DNA of 11,158 nt. It comes from JAEZFI01 sp044508215 (GTDB lineage Bacteria > Actinomycetota > Acidimicrobiia > Acidimicrobiales > Microtrichaceae). How positions within the stretch are numbered: the stretch's first letter is position 1; each line of letters begins with the position of its first letter. Location of the stretch: assembly GCA_044508215.1 (NCBI GenBank), contig JBIQID010000103.1:1-11158 (forward strand), read 5' to 3'. Both the position numbers and the translations under genes were made by a program. This document shows, piece by piece, positions 7,266 through 11,158 of this stretch. The notes under the pieces were generated by a model, which saw nothing but the letters and a program-made list of their open reading frames with translations, had not been told where the DNA came from and made no database searches.

Positions 7266-7279
7266 GCGCGGTTCCGCGC
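7266..7279 (+). terminator. Possible terminator hairpin after ileS, cut by the gap
   Basis: GCGCGG and CCGCGC form a perfect inverted repeat around TT five bases after the ileS stop; a realistic fold is a 5-bp stem with a GTTC loop. The sequence ends at the N run, so any U-tract would be hidden. Strong hairpins also stop assemblies, which may be why the contig ends here. Confidence 0.3.
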
Positions 7280-7379
7280 NNNNNNNNNNNNNNNNNNNNN
7301 NNNNNNNNNNNNNNNNNNNNNNNNNNNNNNNNNNNNNNNNNNNNNNNNNNNNNNNNNNNNNNNNNNNNNNNNNNNNNNN
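7280..7379. other. Assembly gap of 100 N
   Basis: Exactly 100 N, the conventional filler for a gap of unknown length. Sequence on the two sides comes from different contigs, so gene order and distance across it are not established. Confidence 0.98.
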
Positions 7380-7388
7380 TCCGACGAC

Positions 7389-8432
7389 CTACTGGGCGGC
7401 GAACGGCCGCTCGGGCCAGTCGCGCCGGTAGATGCGGAGCGCGTCCGTGTCCACGAAGGTGAGCGATGCGGACGTGGTGTCGGGGATGACGCGCAGGTGT
7501 GCAGGGCTCCCCGGGTCGGAGGCGGAGAAGGGGTCCCGCATCGGCTCCGCATCCGACACCGCCCCACTCGTTGCATCGACGGTGAAGAACCCGGCGAGCT
7601 GCTCGTCGCCCGCCAGCCCGCTCACGAAGAAGAGGAGCCGGTCGGTGACGTCGGCCTGGACCTCGAAGACGACGACCTCCGGCGGCTCATCCGCCGCGGT
7701 GACGAGGTCCACGACGACCCGACGACCTGCCTCGGGCAACATCACCTCGAGGTCGGTGCCGCCAGCACCGACGAGCTGCGCGAGGAACGGCGTCCCGGCC
7801 GGGGTCAGCATCGCCTCTGTGTCCTCCGGAACGAGTGGGCCCGTCGGGTCGAGGACCTCGGAGCGGTCCGCCCGGTAGAGCCTGCTCCCGTCGCTGTAGG
7901 GCCACGATCCTGCGACCGGGACGCGCCGGGCCGAGGTCTCGTCGGCGACGAGCGCTTCGTCCTGGCCGCCGCTCGCCCAGAAGGTGGTGCCGACGACGAA
8001 CGGCAGCTGGAACTCCGCGTACGGCCCGGGGATGTCCGTCGCGCCGAGGAACCGGCCGGCGTGGTCGAAGCGAGCGACCCGGCGCTTGTGGCTGTCGAGC
8101 ACCCACCAGCGCCCCTGCTGGTCGGGTGCGGCGTACTCGGGTCCCCACGCGGGGCCCTGACCTCCGTGGTCGTCGGCCAGTCCCAGCTCGGCCTCCGCTG
8201 TGCCGTAGGGGATCTCGGCCACGAGCACCCACGCCGATGGGAGCTGCTCGGCCGTGGTGTGCAGGCGCCGGCTCACCGTCGACGACTCGACCGCGACGGT
8301 GGTGGGCGTGGTCCCCGTCGTCGAGGAGGGCGCTGGGGACGTGGTGTCCGCGGGGGTCTCCGACCCGGCCGAGCACGCGGTCACCAACGTGAGCAACGCA
8401 GCCGCTGCCCCGCGACACGCCCTCGACCGCAC
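7389..8432 (-). CDS. Secreted lipoprotein of unknown function, propeller-like repeat
   Basis: A 347-residue predicted lipoprotein. Residues 1-19 are a signal peptide with an arginine-containing start (VRSRACRG, GTG read as Met) and a hydrophobic core. They end in the lipobox VTA-Cys20, where lipid attachment and signal peptidase II cleavage would occur. Residues 21-60 are a Ser/Thr/Pro-rich linker, as often seen in actinobacterial surface proteins. The rest is beta-rich. Residues 98-128 (GRWWVLDSHKRRVARFD) resemble an NHL or six-bladed propeller repeat, where each blade pairs a 'what is here' strand with an 'R-x-x-x-F' strand; further blades are not clear. No catalytic motif was recognised. 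The GTG start at 8432 lies 16 bases after the crotonase-like gene's stop, preceded by a GAGGGCAGG ribosome site, so the two are probably cotranscribed. The stop TAG (7391-7389) is nine bases from the contig end. Confidence 0.8.
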   Translation of the reverse strand: MRSRACRGAAAALLTLVTACSAGSETPADTTSPAPSSTTGTTPTTVAVESSTVSRRLHTTAEQLPSAWVLVAEIPYGTAEAELGLADDHGGQGPAWGPEYAAPDQQGRWWVLDSHKRRVARFDHAGRFLGATDIPGPYAEFQLPFVVGTTFWASGGQDEALVADETSARRVPVAGSWPYSDGSRLYRADRSEVLDPTGPLVPEDTEAMLTPAGTPFLAQLVGAGGTDLEVMLPEAGRRVVVDLVTAADEPPEVVVFEVQADVTDRLLFFVSGLAGDEQLAGFFTVDATSGAVSDAEPMRDPFSASDPGSPAHLRVIPDTTSASLTFVDTDALRIYRRDWPERPFAAQ

Positions 8433-8448
8433 GATGTGGCGCCTGCCC

Positions 8449-9261
8449 TCAGCCCTCGATCTGGGTGGTGAACCGCGCTGGTCGCTTCTCCTCGATGGCG
8501 GCCACGCCCTCGGGGGCGTCGGGGCCGACGAAGCCGAGCATCTCGAGCGCCACGGAGGCGTCGAAGATCGGCGCGGCCTGGCGCAGCCAGCCGTTCAGCG
8601 CCTGCTTGGTCCAGCGGATTGCGGTGGGGCTGCCGGCGGCGAGGCGCTCGGCGACCTCTGTGGCCTTCGCCAGCACCTCGTCGTCGGGCACGCACAGCGA
8701 CACGAGGCCCATCCGCTCGGCCTCTTCGCCGCGGATCGGCTCGCAGGTGAGCAGGTGGTACTTGGCCTTGGCCATGCCCACGAGAAGCGGCCAGATGATC
8801 GCTGCGTGGTCGCCGGCCGCAACGCCGAAGCGGGTGTGGCCGTCCATGAACCGGGTGCTGGGGCCGGCCACCGACACGTCGGCGAGCAGCGCGATCGCCA
8901 TGCCGGCGCCGATGGCGTGCCCCTCGATCGCCGAGACGATCGGAGGCGAGCAGGCGATCATGTTGTGCACCAGGTCGCGCGCCTCGCGCATCACGCCGTT
9001 GCGGACCATCGGGTCGGCGATCATCTCCTTCACCATCTCGAGGTCGCCACCGGTGGAGAACACGCCGCCTTCGCCGTGGACGAGCACCGACCTGACCTCG
9101 AGGTCGCGGTCCACCGTCTTCCACACGTCGGTCAGCTGCGCGTGGAGGCCCCGGTCGAGCGCGTTCAGCTTGCCGGGGTTGTCGATGACGATGCGGAGGA
9201 CGCCGTCGGACGGCCGATCGATGCGGAGGCGGTCGAACTGGGCGTAGGGCTCGAGGGTCAT
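8449..9261 (-). CDS. Enoyl-CoA hydratase/isomerase (crotonase) family protein with atypical active site
   Basis: A 270-residue crotonase-fold protein expected to bind an acyl-CoA. The two oxyanion-hole segments are HGEGGVFSTGGDLE (62-75) and EGHAIGAGMA (113-122). A gap-free alignment from memory to rat mitochondrial hydratase places Ala122 at catalytic Glu144 and His142 at Glu164, so simple water addition to an enoyl-CoA is unlikely. A GDHAAIIWPLL stretch (150-160) resembles a crotonase subgroup usually reading GDGG-x-x-WP. The true reaction is unknown; isomerase, hydrolase or dehalogenase-like chemistry are all possible in this superfamily. The start is uncertain. ATG 9261 gives the usual family length. 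A GTG at 9279 would add six residues and overlap the upstream stop as GTGA, the classic coupling arrangement, but has no clear ribosome site. Either way the gene is cotranscribed with the FAD oxidase gene. Confidence 0.88.
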   Translation of the reverse strand: MTLEPYAQFDRLRIDRPSDGVLRIVIDNPGKLNALDRGLHAQLTDVWKTVDRDLEVRSVLVHGEGGVFSTGGDLEMVKEMIADPMVRNGVMREARDLVHNMIACSPPIVSAIEGHAIGAGMAIALLADVSVAGPSTRFMDGHTRFGVAAGDHAAIIWPLLVGMAKAKYHLLTCEPIRGEEAERMGLVSLCVPDDEVLAKATEVAERLAAGSPTAIRWTKQALNGWLRQAAPIFDASVALEMLGFVGPDAPEGVAAIEEKRPARFTTQIEG

Positions 9262-9275
9262 CCGGACATGTTGGC

Positions 9276-10898
9276 TCACCGCCGCGGATCGACCAGCACC
9301 CCGGGGTTGAGGAGTGCGTACGGGTCCAGCTCCGCCTTCGCTGCGACGAGCGCACGGGCGAACGGGTCGGGCCGCTGCCGGTCGTAGCCGCGCCGGTGGT
9401 CGCGACCGACGCCGTGGTGGTGGGTCACGGTGGCGCCGGCCGCGTCGATGACCTCCATCGCCGCCGCCTTCACCTCGTCCCACTGCGCCAAGCGGTCGAG
9501 GCCGGGGCGGCCCGGGGCGATGATCGTGAAGTAGGGCGCCGCGCCGTCGGGGTACACGTGGGTGAGTCGGCAGGTGACGATCGCCGGGCTCGCCCCCACG
9601 TCCGCCAGCGCTCCTCTCACCGCCGCGATCGCGGCTGGGACGAACTCGGCGATCCGGTCCCAGGTGATCGCCGTCTCGAACGTCTCGTTCACCAGGCCCA
9701 GGCGGACCAGGCCGTCGCGGAGGTAGGGAGCCCGGAGGAACGAGGCCCGCCAGGCATCCGCAGCGTCCGGCGCGGCGCCTTCTCCGGCGTCAGTGCGTGG
9801 AGGCCGCACCACCAGCTCGCCGCCGTGGTCCGCTACCAGCTCCACGGCCCGGGCCATCGAGCTGTCGACCGGGTGGTCGGCCGACTCGAACGCCACGAGC
9901 AGCAGGTGGGCGGAGCCGTCACCTGCCCCGGTGATCAGCGCCTCGGTCGAGTCCACCAGGCGGCAGTTCGACGGCCACAACCGCGACTGCACGAGCGCCC
10001 GTGCGGCGTCCATGCCGGAGGCGAAGGTGGGGAACCGGGCGACGCCCGACGCTCGGAACGTCGGGCGTGGGAGCACCCGCAGCCAGGCCTCGGTGATCAC
10101 ACCGAGGGTGCCCTCGCTGCCGAGGAGCAGCCGGTCGGGCGACGGCCCGGCACCCGAACCGGGGAGCCGGCGGCTCTCCCACACGCCGCTGGGCGTGTGG
10201 GCACGGATCGACTCCACGGTGTCGTCGATGTGGGTGACGAGCGTGGCGAAGTGCCCGGCCGAGCGGGTGGCCAACCAGCCGCCGACGGTCGAGAACTCGA
10301 AGCTCTGCGGGTAGTGCCGCAGCGTGAAGCCGTGTTCGGCCAGACCGGCCTCCACGTCGGGCCCGAGGGTGCCGCCCTGGAGCCGGGCGGCGTAGGAGAC
10401 GGGATCCACCTCGGTCACGCCGGACAGGTTCCGGAGGTCGAGGCTCACCACGGGGCGCTCGTCGTCGGTGGGCGCTTCCACCCCGCCGACCACGGAGGAA
10501 CCGCCGCCATAGGGGACGACCACCGCACCGACCTGGTCGCTCCAGTCGAGCCACGAGGCCACCTCGCTGTCGGCGGTGGGCAGCGCCACGACGTCGGGCG
10601 GCCGCTCCAGCCGTCCCGAGAGCGCCCGAACGACGTCCCGGAACGACTTGCCGTAGGTGTGCCCCGCCCGTTCGGCCGGATCGTCCGCCCATGTCAGCGA
10701 GTCGGGAGGTGTCAGCCGAGGCGCCGGCAGGTCGAGGTCGGCGAGGGTCGGCGGGGAGATCGCATCGCGGACAGCGCCCCCGACGAAGGGGGCGACCAGT
10801 TCGCCGAGGCCGCGGACCTCGTCGTCGCCGAGCTGCCCGGCCTCGCTGCCCCAACCCCAGATGCACCGCTCGGGGCGTCCGCTCCAGGTGGCCATCAT
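9276..10898 (-). CDS. FAD-binding oxidase, alkyldihydroxyacetonephosphate synthase (AGPS) type
   Basis: A 540-residue flavoprotein of the vanillyl-alcohol oxidase/PCMH fold. AGPS exchanges the acyl group of acyl-DHAP for a fatty alcohol in ether lipid synthesis. Family marks in order are WGWGSE (14-19), the FAD pyrophosphate loop PYGGGSSVVGG (129-139), FEFSTVGGWLATRSAG (200-215), GSEGTLGVITE (260-270), THVYPDGAAPYF (446-457) with the conserved tyrosine, the histidine triplet HHHGVGRD (493-500) and DPYALLNPG (525-533). The histidine triplet and the STVGGW block separate it from D-lactate dehydrogenases, though many bacterial members of unknown substrate share them. No other ether-lipid gene is visible, so the substrate is open. 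Two ATGs lie side by side (10898 and 10895). A TAGGGT exactly six bases before the second suggests leaderless translation from 10895. The stop is one or more bases from, or overlaps, the next gene's start, indicating an operon. Confidence 0.85.
   Translation of the reverse strand: MMATWSGRPERCIWGWGSEAGQLGDDEVRGLGELVAPFVGGAVRDAISPPTLADLDLPAPRLTPPDSLTWADDPAERAGHTYGKSFRDVVRALSGRLERPPDVVALPTADSEVASWLDWSDQVGAVVVPYGGGSSVVGGVEAPTDDERPVVSLDLRNLSGVTEVDPVSYAARLQGGTLGPDVEAGLAEHGFTLRHYPQSFEFSTVGGWLATRSAGHFATLVTHIDDTVESIRAHTPSGVWESRRLPGSGAGPSPDRLLLGSEGTLGVITEAWLRVLPRPTFRASGVARFPTFASGMDAARALVQSRLWPSNCRLVDSTEALITGAGDGSAHLLLVAFESADHPVDSSMARAVELVADHGGELVVRPPRTDAGEGAAPDAADAWRASFLRAPYLRDGLVRLGLVNETFETAITWDRIAEFVPAAIAAVRGALADVGASPAIVTCRLTHVYPDGAAPYFTIIAPGRPGLDRLAQWDEVKAAAMEVIDAAGATVTHHHGVGRDHRRGYDRQRPDPFARALVAAKAELDPYALLNPGVLVDPRR
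10042..10068. repeat. Intragenic perfect 10-bp inverted repeat in the FAD oxidase gene
   Basis: ACGCCCGACG (10042-10051) and CGTCGGGCGT (10059-10068) pair perfectly across a 7-base loop. It lies inside coding sequence, so it would fold within the mRNA. It may be chance in GC-rich DNA. Confidence 0.6.
10178..10201. repeat. Second intragenic perfect 10-bp inverted repeat in the FAD oxidase gene
   Basis: CCCACACGCC (10178-10187) and GGCGTGTGGG (10192-10201) pair perfectly across a GCTG loop. A smaller stem, GAGCC/GGCTC (10164-10176), sits two bases before it. It lies inside the codons for residues 233-241. Confidence 0.6.
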
Positions 10899-10901
10899 CC
10901 G

Positions 10902-10907
10902 ACCCTA
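10902..10907 (-). promoter_or_regulatory. Possible -10 element (TAGGGT) for a leaderless FAD oxidase transcript
   Basis: TAGGGT (10907-10902) fits the actinobacterial TANNNT pattern and lies six bases before the second ATG (10895), the spacing expected when transcription starts on the start codon. Its first three bases are also the TAG stop of the upstream gene. No -35 match is seen at 17 bases. Confidence 0.3.
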
Positions 10908-11158
10908 CCGGCGGGCTCCATCTCCGGGCTCCGCCACCCGCACCCCCGCTCGCTCCAACTGGGCTCGCAGGTCGACCCAGGCGTGGAACCCGGCGTGGCG
11001 GCGGACGAGGTCGCAGAGCACCCCGCAGAACACGGGGCCGTGCGGCTCGGGGTCGCGGGCGGCGAGGTGGGCCAGCTCGTGGAGCACCACCGCTGCGGTC
11101 CAGTGGCCGTCGCGGAGGTGGATGACCGGACGACCCGCCTCGGCGAGCGACGCGGTGG
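10905..11158 (-). CDS. HExxH zinc metallohydrolase, TIGR04338-like or SprT-like, 5' end beyond window
   Basis: The C-terminal 84 residues of a probable small zinc-dependent hydrolase, open through the right edge. The zinc motif HELAH is followed by ARDPEPHGPVFCGVL, where the histidine before Gly-Pro is a likely third ligand, then DLVRRHAG. This 'HELAH ... HGPVF' layout resembles the actinobacterial TIGR04338 putative metallohydrolases and more distantly SprT-like proteins; the family name is from memory. The catalytic Glu and both histidines of HExxH are intact, so the protein is probably active. An in-frame GTG at 11090 is inside the conserved block (VVLHELAH) and is not the start. It stops six bases before the FAD oxidase ATG, so it is likely the upstream gene of the same transcription unit. 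Substrate unknown. Confidence 0.72.
   Translation of the reverse strand, partial: TASLAEAGRPVIHLRDGHWTAAVVLHELAHLAARDPEPHGPVFCGVLCDLVRRHAGFHAWVDLRAQLERAGVRVAEPGDGARR

Noticed and set aside
1..11158. CRISPR array, insertion sequence, phage or defence system
   Set aside because: No regularly spaced repeats, transposase, integrase or nuclease/effector motifs were seen in any frame.

Overview
The window is very GC-rich, with codon third positions almost all G or C. It uses GTG as well as ATG starts and carries mainly actinobacterial gene families. The mix is a long type 2 isoleucyl-tRNA synthetase, a Rieske-family-like DUF2231 membrane protein, a NUDT19-like Nudix hydrolase and an actinobacterial-type HExxH protein. 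This suggests a high-GC actinobacterium, perhaps of the Acidimicrobiia; that placement is inference from protein style. A run of exactly 100 N (7280-7379) marks a scaffold join, so this is a draft or metagenome assembly. Gene order across the join is not proven.

Left contig (1-7279). A class I ribonucleotide reductase large subunit runs leftward off the window edge (1-2038, minus). Its upstream region holds a near-consensus sigma-70 promoter, two small dyads over the promoter elements, and a structured leader whose G.U pairs favour folding in the nrd transcript. Divergent from it is a Nudix hydrolase (2272-3084, plus) with a glycine/proline-rich repeat expansion inside the Nudix box. That gene converges on a DUF2231 membrane protein with a C-terminal helix-turn-helix-like module (3105-3953, minus). 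The two stop codons lie in the opposite arms of one shared hairpin. ileS (4082-7261, plus) diverges from the DUF2231 gene and ends just before the gap.

Right contig (7380-11158). All four genes are on the minus strand and tightly packed, so they look like one transcription unit read right to left. In order of transcription they are an HExxH metallohydrolase (partial, enters from the right edge), an FAD oxidase of the alkyldihydroxyacetonephosphate synthase type, a crotonase-fold protein lacking both classical catalytic glutamates, and a secreted lipoprotein with a propeller-like repeat. An extra leaderless promoter may sit between the first two genes. The FAD enzyme and the crotonase-like protein suggest lipid or acyl-CoA metabolism; the lipoprotein has no assigned role.

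Most of the window is housekeeping. The points most worth following are the nrd leader RNA, the DUF2231-HTH fusion, the shared stop-codon hairpin and the atypical crotonase. I found no tRNA or rRNA gene, CRISPR array, insertion sequence or phage gene. No stretch over 300 bases lacks a gene.
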